From the NCBI RefSeq assembly GCF_021389955.1, contig NZ_CP089980.1, forward strand, positions 929,501 to 993,500: DNA of 64,000 nt. The letters are read 5' to 3'. The DNA is from Fulvivirga maritima. Its GTDB lineage: Bacteria > Bacteroidota > Bacteroidia > Cytophagales > Cyclobacteriaceae. A program made the position numbers and the translations under genes. The notes under the pieces are model-generated. The model saw only the letters and a program-made list of their open reading frames with translations. It had not been told where the DNA came from and made no database searches. Positions 36,301 through 45,309 of this stretch are shown here, piece after piece. Within the stretch, counting starts at the first letter, position 1; each line of letters begins with the position of its first letter.

Positions 36301-39300
36301 TCAATAGTGGTGTAGCCTTCATCCTCATTACTATCTGCCAGACCGAATAACATTCTGTTATCTCCCTTTACTTGCACGGAGATCCAGCCATCTTCATTAG
36401 GCTCTATCATTGATACAGTAGCCGCTCCGGCATCATAAGCAGAATTACTTCCGCTTTTCACCAGAGTATTACCTTTTACCTGTACCCCATTGGCATCCTG
36501 AAAATGAGGATTAGTTCCTAGTTCATGCCTGGTACTTAGCAATCGCCCGGCATGATCATAAGTATAGGTTCTTACTACCGCACTCTCTTCTTCTTCACCT
36601 TTTGCAAAGGAAGCTTTCGCATTATAGATCGTAGCATCAACATCTCTTAAAGACACATCAACCATAAGATCTGTTGCGGAAGCCTTAGTAGATTCGTAAA
36701 TAATTTTGCCATTCTTTTTATAGTATACTTTTTTACCTATCCGTTCCACACTTAATTTATCCCCAGTCTTATATGTGGCCTTTTCACCCTTACTACTCCC
36801 ATTTTCGTAAACTAAAACGGTGCCATTGTTCCTCGCATATATAGCATAATCTAAAGTCCTATAATTAGAATTTTCATTAACATCAGCCAAGCCAAACATT
36901 CGATACTTGTCTGTTTCCTGCATGGTCATCTCCACCCATCCATTCTCACCTGCTCTTAATAGGTGGGAAGATACCGCATCAGCATCCCAAGAAGCCGACT
37001 CTCCTGTGGTTTTAGTCACTGACTTACCATCAACCGTTACATTTACCAAATCCTTCCAGGCAACATCATAACTCCCTGTCCTATGAGTGGTCTTAGTTTT
37101 TAAAAGTTGTCCAGAAAAATCGAAAATATTACTTACTATATCCTGACCTCCCTTATGGTTATCCGAAATATTTTGTATTAACCTATATTTTGAATCATAA
37201 TAGTTGACACTATTAAGCCAATCGCCATCAATTACCCTCACTTTACCTCCAGTAGGTAATCCCTTTATTCTTTCAAAGGCATTTTGAGGATAAGAATATA
37301 CAACTTGCGCACCTGACGCACTTTCTAATTCTGAGGAGCTATAATCATAAGTTAATCCAAACTCAGGTAAAGCTTTAAAATCATAACTATCATAATAACT
37401 CAAAGCTAATAAATCTTCTTTTGTAATAACTACCGGAAAAGCACGGTTAGTATAGAGGTAATATTGGCCCCCTTGTTCTTCATAATAGTTTGGCATTATG
37501 ATCTCTATTTGAGCATTATTATGGTTGATGGAAAAATCCACAACCAATGAACTTGTAGAGCTCTTTTTTGAAGTATATATCACTTCATCATTCTTCTTGT
37601 AATATATTACACCTCCAATTCTCTCCACTGCAAAAAAATCATCTACAGTATAAACCCCAACATTAGCTGATACTTTGCTTCCTGCCTCATATATATTCAC
37701 CTTACCATCACTACCAAAATGAAGCGCATATTTAATGGTATTATAATGATCATTTACACTCTCCTCAGAAAAGCCCACCATTATTCCTGCATTGACTTGC
37801 CCCGCTCTAAAAACAACTTCTCCATCCTTTCCATCTTCTAGCATAACTGTGGATACTCCTCCTCCATTTCCCCAACCAGTAGCAGCGGTCTTGGTCAATA
37901 CGCCCTTTTGCTCGGCAACTCCTGTATAAGCTTGCCATTGATAGGTATTAGAGTAGAAAGCATCTATCTGATCTTGTATTGCTTCTCGGCTCTTTGAAGA
38001 CTTATATTGACCAGCAATTATTGCTCTATCATATCTGTCATATTTAGTAAATATCCAAGCCTCCTGTTCTCGTTGGTTAGCATCTTGACTCAAAACCAAC
38101 CGATCTTGATCATCATAAATCATATAAGACCAATCAGCTCCAGGAGTTTTACTTTCTATTATCCTATTTTTATGATCATAATTGTAGCAGAAAGCCAAAT
38201 GTTTTAGTTGAACCGCGCTAGGATCAGAACCTGAAACTGTTAATTGATTCACCAATTCAGGCTGAAAGACATACCTTAAGCGGCCTTTATTATCATATAC
38301 AGAATAAGTAATTTTTTCCCCTGCTTCTATAGTACAAACAGACCTACCTTCCAGGTCGGTAAAACTTTCACTAGTAATGCCATGTTCATCTGTAATTTTA
38401 TTTATGGATAACCACCCTGCAGAGTAAAAACCATCTCTTTCCGGTAAACCAGTATTTTCATTAATTATCCATTTAATAATCCCGTCATTACCATTATTTA
38501 ATGAGTAAGTCTGTGTTTGAATATGCTCCCCTTCAATCTGCCAATCTACTCCTGGAGCCGCTGATTTAACAACTCTTCCCAATGGAGAGTCTTCATATTC
38601 AACTTCGCTATAAGCATAATCACTATTTTTGGGATCTCTAAATCCACCCGTATTGTACTGCGAGTAAAAACTACGTTGGCGGCTCTGCCAAGAGCTTCTA
38701 TACTTGGCTTGATTCTGTTCATCAGTGTATGGCAAGTATGATTTTTTTTGTCTACCATACTCATCATACTCATAACCTTGAATTATATCTTTACCTGAAG
38801 GACTTGCTCCTACCAATATATCCTGATCTCTTCTTCCATAATGATCAATATAGGAAACAGACATCTGAAAATCTCCTGGCTCAAGTTGAGCAATAATATC
38901 TGAAGTCACTCCTGCAACCTTAATCTTTCTAGCTACTTGATAAGTATGATTCTCAGCTTGTTGCAAGTGTTCCACCTTAAAATAATCTGACCTAATTGCT
39001 TTTAAAGCTCCGTCAACATTTACCTCTACCTGATAGTATCCTGAATATTCTGTGGTGTAATTTCGACTTGTTGCCCCCTCTATCTTAAACCCATTCCTAA
39101 ACCATTGATAGCTATCATAATCATAGTTGGTGGTTAACTCCGCGGTTTTGTCAAAAATACTGATAGTTGTCTGTCCTGATATTATAGGTAAAGGCAAAAC
39201 TGTAATGGTTACAGGCTCCCTTGTGCTTGAACAGTCCGAGGAATTATAGGCTGCTGCATATCTTGTGGTTGTCACGTCCACCCATTCCCTTAAATAACTA

Positions 39301-40568
39301 GAAGGAGTGACATTAATAGAACTTCCAAGTGAACTGGTAGAGAACCAATATATATCATTTGAGTGATTATTAACAGCAAAAGTATTATAACCAGCACCGA
39401 TCATTACCTTATCTTGTGCTACTACATTTGATGGAGCAGCTATATAATTAACCTGAACTCCAACCGCTGGGCCCCAAACATCCCCACTCTTAGTTTTACC
39501 TCTAAAATAATAGGTACCGCTAGAGGTTATAGTCTTAGAAAGGTCAGAGTCAGTGGTTAGTTTCCCATATTGATCAGTACCTTGCCAATAAAAAGTATAA
39601 AAGGCATTTTCAGGAACTGATGATACTGATACTGTCTTAGGGCCACAAGTATTAGTTGTAACATTAACCACCGGGGCGGGAGGCACATTTCCTCGCACGT
39701 TAACCGCCAAATCATTACTCCAGCACCCCGTCACTCTACTTTTGGCGGATAAATAATAGGTTTTGCTAGGGTCTGACAATAATAATGAAAGCTGATTTGA
39801 AAGCACACTTCCATTTTCATCTTTCCAATAATAAATTACATTTGAAGATGGTGACACTACATTCAAATAATAGTTATTACCCTTCATTGTAATGCTAGGC
39901 TCACTTGGGGTAGGAGGTACTCCACTCAAACTCACCGTTATACTTTTGGAAGGTCCCCAGCAATACGGAGAGGTTTGCAACCTACCCCTAAGGTAATAGG
40001 TACCTGAACTAACTGCCGAATACTCTTTTGAAGAATTACTGACATCTGTGCCAGAAGCGTTTTTACCCTGCCAATACCACGTAACTCCAGCAGGAGGCGT
40101 ACCCCTCTCCAATTTCACATTATTACAGCTCTGTTCTTTTTGTACAGGAGCATCAGGTGCATTTACTTTATTTACAGACACGTATACAGTGGTAGGGTCA
40201 CTCCACGTTCTATTGCGAATATCTGTAGCTTTTAAATAATAATAGCCACTGGTATTCACTGTTATAGTTTTGTAAGCATTTCCCAGACTAGTGCCTGTTT
40301 CGGTAGTTTGCCAGCAATAACTCACGCCACTTGGAGGATCAGCCCGCGTCAAAGTTTTAGTTCCACATGAATTAGTAGAAATGGTTGGAGCAGGTGGTCG
40401 TGCTGGTGCAGGATAAGATGGACCTCCCCCCCCACTTCCACCACCACCCCAATCTGGTGGTTGCATTTGAGGTACTATTATATCTTTATCGTTTTTTTCT
40501 TGTTGAGCATTAACTGTTAAAATTCCAAAAAATATTAAAGCTAATACACCTATAATAATTCGTTGCAT
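33336..40568 (-). CDS. Full-length secreted Rhs-repeat polymorphic toxin
   Basis: 2410 residues. A Sec signal peptide (1-22, ends VNAQ), a Gly/Pro-rich spacer, four or more Ig-like/PKD-like repeats (~55-470, each with a 'NTCG...YYWQG' pattern), a DUF6443-like region (~540-690, YIDHYGRRDQ, YLPYTDEQN), then Rhs/YD repeats. Three ~130-aa inserts of one family (around 896-1023, 1174-1316 and 1361-1503; core 'GLADxNE..Y.T.DYA', 'YY.KNG') interrupt the repeats. The Rhs core ends in RRYDPALGRFNGIDR...SPYHFGFNNPVSHNDPTG (DPxG near 2131), the self-cleavage point that frees the ~275-aa tip. The tip begins with RNASRY...GNHWSDEY, homologous to the orphan linkers, and ends in an unrecognised domain. No T9SS sorting domain is visible. 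The gene follows the 1163-aa partner by 34 bp. Confidence 0.92.
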   Translation of the reverse strand: MQRIIIGVLALIFFGILTVNAQQEKNDKDIIVPQMQPPDWGGGGSGGGGPSYPAPARPPAPTISTNSCGTKTLTRADPPSGVSYCWQTTETGTSLGNAYKTITVNTSGYYYLKATDIRNRTWSDPTTVYVSVNKVNAPDAPVQKEQSCNNVKLERGTPPAGVTWYWQGKNASGTDVSNSSKEYSAVSSGTYYLRGRLQTSPYCWGPSKSITVSLSGVPPTPSEPSITMKGNNYYLNVVSPSSNVIYYWKDENGSVLSNQLSLLLSDPSKTYYLSAKSRVTGCWSNDLAVNVRGNVPPAPVVNVTTNTCGPKTVSVSSVPENAFYTFYWQGTDQYGKLTTDSDLSKTITSSGTYYFRGKTKSGDVWGPAVGVQVNYIAAPSNVVAQDKVMIGAGYNTFAVNNHSNDIYWFSTSSLGSSINVTPSSYLREWVDVTTTRYAAAYNSSDCSSTREPVTITVLPLPIISGQTTISIFDKTAELTTNYDYDSYQWFRNGFKIEGATSRNYTTEYSGYYQVEVNVDGALKAIRSDYFKVEHLQQAENHTYQVARKIKVAGVTSDIIAQLEPGDFQMSVSYIDHYGRRDQDILVGASPSGKDIIQGYEYDEYGRQKKSYLPYTDEQNQAKYRSSWQSRQRSFYSQYNTGGFRDPKNSDYAYSEVEYEDSPLGRVVKSAAPGVDWQIEGEHIQTQTYSLNNGNDGIIKWIINENTGLPERDGFYSAGWLSINKITDEHGITSESFTDLEGRSVCTIEAGEKITYSVYDNKGRLRYVFQPELVNQLTVSGSDPSAVQLKHLAFCYNYDHKNRIIESKTPGADWSYMIYDDQDRLVLSQDANQREQEAWIFTKYDRYDRAIIAGQYKSSKSREAIQDQIDAFYSNTYQWQAYTGVAEQKGVLTKTAATGWGNGGGVSTVMLEDGKDGEVVFRAGQVNAGIMVGFSEESVNDHYNTIKYALHFGSDGKVNIYEAGSKVSANVGVYTVDDFFAVERIGGVIYYKKNDEVIYTSKKSSTSSLVVDFSINHNNAQIEIIMPNYYEEQGGQYYLYTNRAFPVVITKEDLLALSYYDSYDFKALPEFGLTYDYSSSELESASGAQVVYSYPQNAFERIKGLPTGGKVRVIDGDWLNSVNYYDSKYRLIQNISDNHKGGQDIVSNIFDFSGQLLKTKTTHRTGSYDVAWKDLVNVTVDGKSVTKTTGESASWDADAVSSHLLRAGENGWVEMTMQETDKYRMFGLADVNENSNYRTLDYAIYARNNGTVLVYENGSSKGEKATYKTGDKLSVERIGKKVYYKKNGKIIYESTKASATDLMVDVSLRDVDATIYNAKASFAKGEEEESAVVRTYTYDHAGRLLSTRHELGTNPHFQDANGVQVKGNTLVKSGSNSAYDAGAATVSMIEPNEDGWISVQVKGDNRMLFGLADSNEDEGYTTIDYALFTYPKDKRIAVYRNGSTVKTLDSYEEGDILKVAREGAEIKFYVNDVMLHSISADPSVQLMGDFTIYEPGHSINNIQMGTSVLLSQYEYDERGQLIEKNLHSADDGATYAQSIDYAYNIRGWLTSINDATLDGSLEHNPDQQGVKDYFGMNLGYQADLGLEIGEEKLQYNGAISAIKWSNINDGENTSSYAYGYDKYSRLTSAQEPHSMNNAYNLDHVSYDLNGNIQGLTRRNQSGDIMDDLEYNYGIGSVKGNQIMSVTDHASIAGGFNEGDAEENDYSYNNAGSITKDLNKGILNISYNLLGLPDKIEQKDGSYLKYIYSASGAKLSQEYYDSDGYLLKVTEYSGQFLYEKAQQQTERLVMVHTEEGRVVNDVLTGWEYQYDLTDHLGNTRVSFTTKPKTVQFSLNYEELGEDDMDLFENVETEDNDLYDHTDVKGETYTKTQMLDGTEGKQVGSVIAIPVAAGDAINAKVYAKYEGEVSVVTPVGATTAIASTLIGILTGGATTVVDGGVSTITNNFGVGSIIGGSGFPVQNNDAPMAFLNVMFLPSDNSIELVKDATFAYDQISVEGQQPVSIKHNNFSEMSVEDFVAPAAGIVMVYLSNEGENQEPVYFDDLEITVNESAIIQTNDYYPYGMASKSWNRATNLKNKYLYNAGSELNELTQNYETPFRRYDPALGRFNGIDRMAGSQSNWSPYHFGFNNPVSHNDPTGLYPPLTLETLNEADRNASRYNGGGAGHIGVGSGNHWSDEYSTGFGVNSSFEGWAIHTGNYNSLAEGHYANQGNGNFYYTPLDPTNFYVYSERIGNTIVGGYESSKYEARIGVDVGYNEGVEVCNTCPKAEDSHEFQTYINDKGSTYRYLAGNWIKDGGKDGDHLIVNGSAYEHHFGRWVPMYTISHEVLANYTKDYAANFLFSWGVTGILTKSWRLSGVGIAAGFFIGAGQALKQDADAFMNKYYSPEEIAILRSYGRELTQRLRREKGGLDE

Positions 40569-40602
40569 TATTAAAAAAGATCTTTGTAACTTATTTTATA
40601 AA

Positions 40603-43600
40603 CTATAGACAGGATTTCCTTTTACCTATAATGACATTAGATATCACTTGCTGACCATCTGAGCTAGTAACCTGACAACTCAATTCTCCTTGTCCCATAA
40701 AAGTAAAGCGCCCCACTTTTTTAGTACTTGTTTGAGATTTTCGTGAACCAGACTCCCAATAACGATATACCCAATTATACTTCAGAGTCCCACAATATTG
40801 ATTTACATCTGCAGAGGCCAAGATCTCATCATTACCCTTTGTACAGTACTCAAAATTTCCTCTCCCACTTACTATGGTTGCAGTCATTTGATAGCCTGGA
40901 TCTGCCACTTGTGCATTTAACCTTATAACACTTCTATAATTTTTACCTTTATCTGTTACTATGCACCGTACTTCCACAGACCTGTCTGCACAATTTGGCG
41001 TAAAGTTTATTGCATTAGATTTAGAGGCATTACTTTCTGACCTAACTGTGCCATTAACCATCACTCGCCAAGTATAATATAGCTCTCCACAGCCTCCTTT
41101 TGCTGAAACTGAAAATCGATGAGAACGCCCTACTTTCATTACAAGCTGATCTTCATCATCAAAAGAAGCCTCTATTGGCTCCGAGTTATTTACATCACAG
41201 TCTGCAAACTGTGTTTTATAATGATCATAAGCTTGAACAATATTACCTTCACTATCAGAGACGTACTTAAGCCTCTCCTTTTCATCATATTCGTAATAAA
41301 CCTGGCGACCATTAAGATCTGATTCTGCTATTTTATTCCCTTTTTCATCATAAGCATTCGAACTAATCATAGCCCCTTTTGGATATACTTTTACTTCATC
41401 TAATGCACTACCCTCATTAATATCAGCTATAAATTCCCTTTCTCGGAACTTCCACTCTTCCCCCTCATAATACCAGTAAGAAAGCATATAGTCACGGCCT
41501 TCCAAAGGAGTAAAAGGAACGGTAAACTGCCCTCCTTCATGACTTCTCATCCCCACTTTAGAAAGAGTCTCACTCCCCTCCTCTTCAAAGCCATTATAAT
41601 ACACTTCTTCGTAACCCGCATTCTCTACTTGTGCAATAGGCAAATACTTGCGTAAATCCCAAATAGTCGCTGTTTTATAACCTGTTCTTGATTCTGATTC
41701 AACAAGAAAGCCTGACTGATCATATTTAAAATGCCCTGAGAGTCGATAGTTTTTATCACTTATTGTAGGGATTTCGGATATAGCTTCCCCTTTGGGCTCT
41801 TCCCACACATAACTTGACTTCATCAAGATTTGCTCCTCTTCTTCCATAGTGCTGGAAAAAAGGCCGTACTCCAGCACTGTACCCTGCAACATAAAATAGG
41901 CTTGTGCTGATGCTGGCATTTTTTCATATATCCTTTCTACAGGATAGGAATTCATATTACGATTACACATTTCTGATAGGACTGGATCATTAGGATAATC
42001 TGAAGGGTAGGTAAGTATATTCCTAAACTTAGTACCATCAGCCAAAGTGGTTACTTCCGTATGTAAATAGTTATTAGAAGAATATTCCAGATCTGAAAAC
42101 ACAGCTCTAGACACTCCAGGATCCTCTGAAGTAATTACCTCACTTTGAGCCACTCTACTCCAATTAGTTGGAACATGGATATTTTGAACCCCTAAAATAT
42201 CAGTATAATCTATATCTGATCCTCCGTTAGAAGAAATAGCCAGCGCGGCATCTCCTACACTTCCGTTTTCGGCAGCATCAACAAATAAAAAGCTTTTTGC
42301 AGGCAAAGAAGCGCTAGAAACTTCTTCATACTGCCATATCTTCCTTTCTATGGGATACCAGGTGTTATCACTTAATCTTTTGTAAATATTCTTTTGCTTA
42401 AGCTTGCCATCCAAAAAACTTAATCCATATAAAGGAGGCAGAAATACTCCAGAATAATAACCTGAGGCATTCGCATCGACAAATTGATTTTCATTTGTGT
42501 ACCCATAAAGCGTTCTTCCTTTCTTATCAGACTCTATACTCACCCAATCATATGTAATAATTGGTCCTCCAAGAATATCTTGAAGCAGAGTCACGATATT
42601 CTCCCTGGTCACACTTCCTGAGCTCATTTGAAATGGTCCAAATTTTATCCACCTTTGAGCATTATATGATAATTCATTGACTTCAGGCAACATCAGATGA
42701 GCACTAGAATTACCGGATTCATCTTTATAGTAGTATTTAATTTCATTCTCCTCCTGACCGCTTATTCTCACCTGAGATAATCGAACCCCTAAATCAACCT
42801 GAGATAAAATATTCGCTTTCTCGAAAGATGAAATATCGTGCTGTTCATAGGTATATTTCACTTTTTTACCTCCGCTATACTCTAAGTCCGAAAGAATATT
42901 TTGGCTATTAGCGGCCGCCTGATAACCAATTTTTATCGCTGAAGTGGCATCAGAATACCCTGATGTAAAGAACTCAAGATAATTTAACTTAACTTCTTCA
43001 TCACCATCATAATAAAACTTACATTGAGCCAGCACATCCCAATCAAATTCTTCCTGAGGCCATGTACCGTCATCATCTCGTCCATTATAAGAACTGCCTT
43101 CCTTTTTATAGGCGGTTGATAATGAGATTGACTTTATTAATCTAGGCCATTCATCTGGTGTATCTGGATAGTAGCCTATATTAATCCTTCTTGCATATAA
43201 ACCATTATGTAGTTCAATGCTACTCAAATAAGGGATTGAATAACTTGCAATGTCCTCAATTTCATATTGCGGAAAGTATCCTCCTCTTGCAAATCTCCCT
43301 GTAGCAAAACTATTAATCCGCTCTAACCTTGTCAAAGTAGTGCTAGAATAGTGAAAAGAAATATTTTCATTTTGTGGAGAAATTACTTCACTTAAATACC
43401 AACTAGTTGTTAACCCATCCTCTGTTGTTTCTACCGCATCGTCTGAACCGAAAATATATTGATACCCTGCATCATCCCATATAATCCATTCTGAATTTTC
43501 GTCAGTAGGTACTTGAACCTTCAAGTGCAGGTTGGGGTCAATTACTACCTTATCTTCCGATTCAATAAAAAACTTACCACCATGACCAAGAAATGAAAAA

Positions 43601-44094
43601 TAGAATAAATCTGGAGTAACATCCAATTGACCGGATTGTACAGATTCCACTAAAGAGGCACTTATTTCATTATTAGCAGGAAGGTTAGAGACCCGATACC
43701 CTCCATCTTTAAGATCATCACCTCCATTAGTTACCCTTGTAATTACCCCAACTCCTTTCAATGACCAACCATATCCCAAAGATGACATTGAATACATATT
43801 ATGATTGTGTGGGTGGTAAAGCAATGAAAGTGGATAAGAGATATCCTTTCCACTCAGGCTGAATAATGGCACTCCCACGGCCGGCTGCCCTGTATAATTC
43901 CCTAATGGATAAGCGACATCTTTCACTAATGCTACCGCTTGTGGTGAAGGTAATATAGTTTCAGATGTTAAGATATTCTCATTTTGAGCTAACACATTAC
44001 TGCTCCACACTATCAAAATCAAAAATAAACTGACTCCACGATATGTAAAAAAACAAAGGCCTTGCGAATGCCTCAAAAAAATAAATTCGGTCAT
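40603..44094 (-). CDS. Rhs-associated secreted partner protein (TcB/SpvB-like N-terminal type)
   Basis: The 1163-aa protein has an N-terminal signal (hydrophobic SLFLILIVWSSNVLAQ, cleavage near residue 36). It starts its mature part with LPSPQAVALVKDVAYPLGNYTGQPAVGVPLF and LGYGWSLKGVGVITR, the typical opening of the Bacteroidota Rhs partner family, related in style to the N-terminal region of TcB/SpvB proteins. Rhs-like YD elements come late (DEKGNKIAESDLNGRQVYYEYDEKERL), and two cysteine-containing Ig-like domains finish the protein. Lying 34 bp upstream of the 2410-aa toxin, it may form the other half of a shell or deliver it (inference). Confidence 0.88.
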   Translation of the reverse strand: MTEFIFLRHSQGLCFFTYRGVSLFLILIVWSSNVLAQNENILTSETILPSPQAVALVKDVAYPLGNYTGQPAVGVPLFSLSGKDISYPLSLLYHPHNHNMYSMSSLGYGWSLKGVGVITRVTNGGDDLKDGGYRVSNLPANNEISASLVESVQSGQLDVTPDLFYFSFLGHGGKFFIESEDKVVIDPNLHLKVQVPTDENSEWIIWDDAGYQYIFGSDDAVETTEDGLTTSWYLSEVISPQNENISFHYSSTTLTRLERINSFATGRFARGGYFPQYEIEDIASYSIPYLSSIELHNGLYARRINIGYYPDTPDEWPRLIKSISLSTAYKKEGSSYNGRDDDGTWPQEEFDWDVLAQCKFYYDGDEEVKLNYLEFFTSGYSDATSAIKIGYQAAANSQNILSDLEYSGGKKVKYTYEQHDISSFEKANILSQVDLGVRLSQVRISGQEENEIKYYYKDESGNSSAHLMLPEVNELSYNAQRWIKFGPFQMSSGSVTRENIVTLLQDILGGPIITYDWVSIESDKKGRTLYGYTNENQFVDANASGYYSGVFLPPLYGLSFLDGKLKQKNIYKRLSDNTWYPIERKIWQYEEVSSASLPAKSFLFVDAAENGSVGDAALAISSNGGSDIDYTDILGVQNIHVPTNWSRVAQSEVITSEDPGVSRAVFSDLEYSSNNYLHTEVTTLADGTKFRNILTYPSDYPNDPVLSEMCNRNMNSYPVERIYEKMPASAQAYFMLQGTVLEYGLFSSTMEEEEQILMKSSYVWEEPKGEAISEIPTISDKNYRLSGHFKYDQSGFLVESESRTGYKTATIWDLRKYLPIAQVENAGYEEVYYNGFEEEGSETLSKVGMRSHEGGQFTVPFTPLEGRDYMLSYWYYEGEEWKFREREFIADINEGSALDEVKVYPKGAMISSNAYDEKGNKIAESDLNGRQVYYEYDEKERLKYVSDSEGNIVQAYDHYKTQFADCDVNNSEPIEASFDDEDQLVMKVGRSHRFSVSAKGGCGELYYTWRVMVNGTVRSESNASKSNAINFTPNCADRSVEVRCIVTDKGKNYRSVIRLNAQVADPGYQMTATIVSGRGNFEYCTKGNDEILASADVNQYCGTLKYNWVYRYWESGSRKSQTSTKKVGRFTFMGQGELSCQVTSSDGQQVISNVIIGKRKSCL

Positions 44095-45105
44095 GCTGCA
44101 TAATTTTAGCGGACTAAGTTAACTATACGCCCCTTAAAAAGGATCAATTAATGTAATTTTTTTTATATTAATTATATTATAACAAATTTAAATAACTGAA
44201 AACCAAAATGTTTTATCATTAATTTAGTTCTGATCCGTGAAATACATATGAACTACTCACCACGATTAACTCAGACTTAATTGAATATCTTTCAACATTA
44301 GATTACCCACTAGCTCTTCTTTTAGGTTTTGCCCAAAAGACACATGTCATTTTAATACAGCTCAAAACATTGAAATGAACGCATCAATGCATCCATTAAA
44401 ACCTTGCATGCAGAGGGTAAGCCAGAATGCTCTTCACTTACCTTCACCCATCAGACTATCTCACATGGATAATGCGTATATTAATATGAACTGGTATTTA
44501 AGAAATGAGGTCTGAGATTATGATGCAGGTAGTAAGGCATAATTCCTTAATATGAACATACCCTCACTATTTAAGTAAATGACCTATTGGATAGCCACAG
44601 ATTTACTCATTAAGAGCATTCACATAGCTAAGCTTAAATCTTCTGATTATTACAAACGTTATGTTACTCCGCATGTAAGATATAATACAGTATTTGCTGT
44701 GTATAGATTGATATTATTTCAATTCCATAGGCTTACAAACATCACTTCCCTTCACCAAGTTTAATTAATTCCCTGATAATTTATAATTATATGTATATTA
44801 AAGAATAGAAAGTTAAGATGGTGCTTTTTACACAGAAAATACTACAATCTGTAACTACGACTTTATTCAATCTATGGTATAATGTGCGGAAATGAAGGTT
44901 CGAGATAGCAAACCGTAGCAATGTTAGGGAAAGGCCGAAGGGACTGATGAAGCTTCAGAATTTGGAAAAGTGTACATTATACGTTTGATATTTACTCATG
45001 TAAGTTATGGGTATAATTTCTTAAGCTCTTGGTAATTGTGCTTTTACAGATTTATAAAGTGAATAATATATGCTATATTGATCACTTAAAAATAAATGAA
45101 CGGAC
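44095..45105. other. 1-kb non-coding region between divergent units
   Basis: No convincing protein gene. It must contain the promoter of the minus-strand Rhs operon (very AT-rich stretch at 44150-44220) and that of the plus-strand small lipoprotein gene. The only other feature seen is the inverted repeat at 44877-44982, described separately. A 61-codon frame at 44579-44764 has no ribosome-binding site or recognisable sequence. Confidence 0.6.
44877..44982. other. Possible structured RNA or small inverted-repeat element
   Basis: A perfect 9-bp terminal stem, GTATAATGT and ACATTATAC, closes 106 bp. Inside are GGTT...AACC (44898-44915 area), a GAAGCTTC palindrome and a purine-rich GGGAAAGGCCGAAGGG segment that is richer in G than the surroundings. 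It could be a structured RNA, a leader element for the downstream gene at 45106, or a miniature inverted-repeat element. Strand is undetermined. Confidence 0.35.
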
Positions 45106-45249
45106 ATGAAAATTGTAAAGATACTATCGCTCTTATTTATTCTTGGCACATGTTTTAGTGCTACATCTTGCCAAGATCCTTATGATGAAATTATTCAACA
45201 GACTGAGCCTGAAGGGGTGGACCCTAAGGAGGCCGGCCCTAGAGATTAG
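45106..45249 (+). CDS. Tiny putative lipoprotein (47 aa)
   Basis: An ATG at 45106 opens a 47-codon frame: lysine-containing start MKIVKI, hydrophobic core LSLLFILGTCFS, lipobox SATSC with Cys22, then a short acidic tail (QDPYDEIIQQTEPEG, ending KEAGPRD). The mature peptide would be only 26 residues and lipid-anchored. The next gene (45310) starts 60 bp downstream on the same strand and is also a predicted lipoprotein or membrane protein. Signal and composition are convincing; function is unknown. Confidence 0.6.
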   Translation: MKIVKILSLLFILGTCFSATSCQDPYDEIIQQTEPEGVDPKEAGPRD

Positions 45250-45309
45250 TTTTATGATTATAACTTGAGAGCACTCTCGTGTTGATTCAACCTATTTAAC
45301 CTATACCTT

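Noticed and set aside
33336-40568. T9SS sorting domain on the Rhs toxin.
   Set aside because: The C-terminus is the toxin tip; no T9SS CTD motif is visible, so only Sec export is supported.
44579-44764. 61-codon plus-strand frame in the non-coding region.
   Set aside because: No ribosome-binding site and no recognisable sequence.
44886-44982. Group II intron remnant, because GTGCG follows the left arm.
   Set aside because: No reverse transcriptase and no recognisable domain V; the match to the intron start is five bases.
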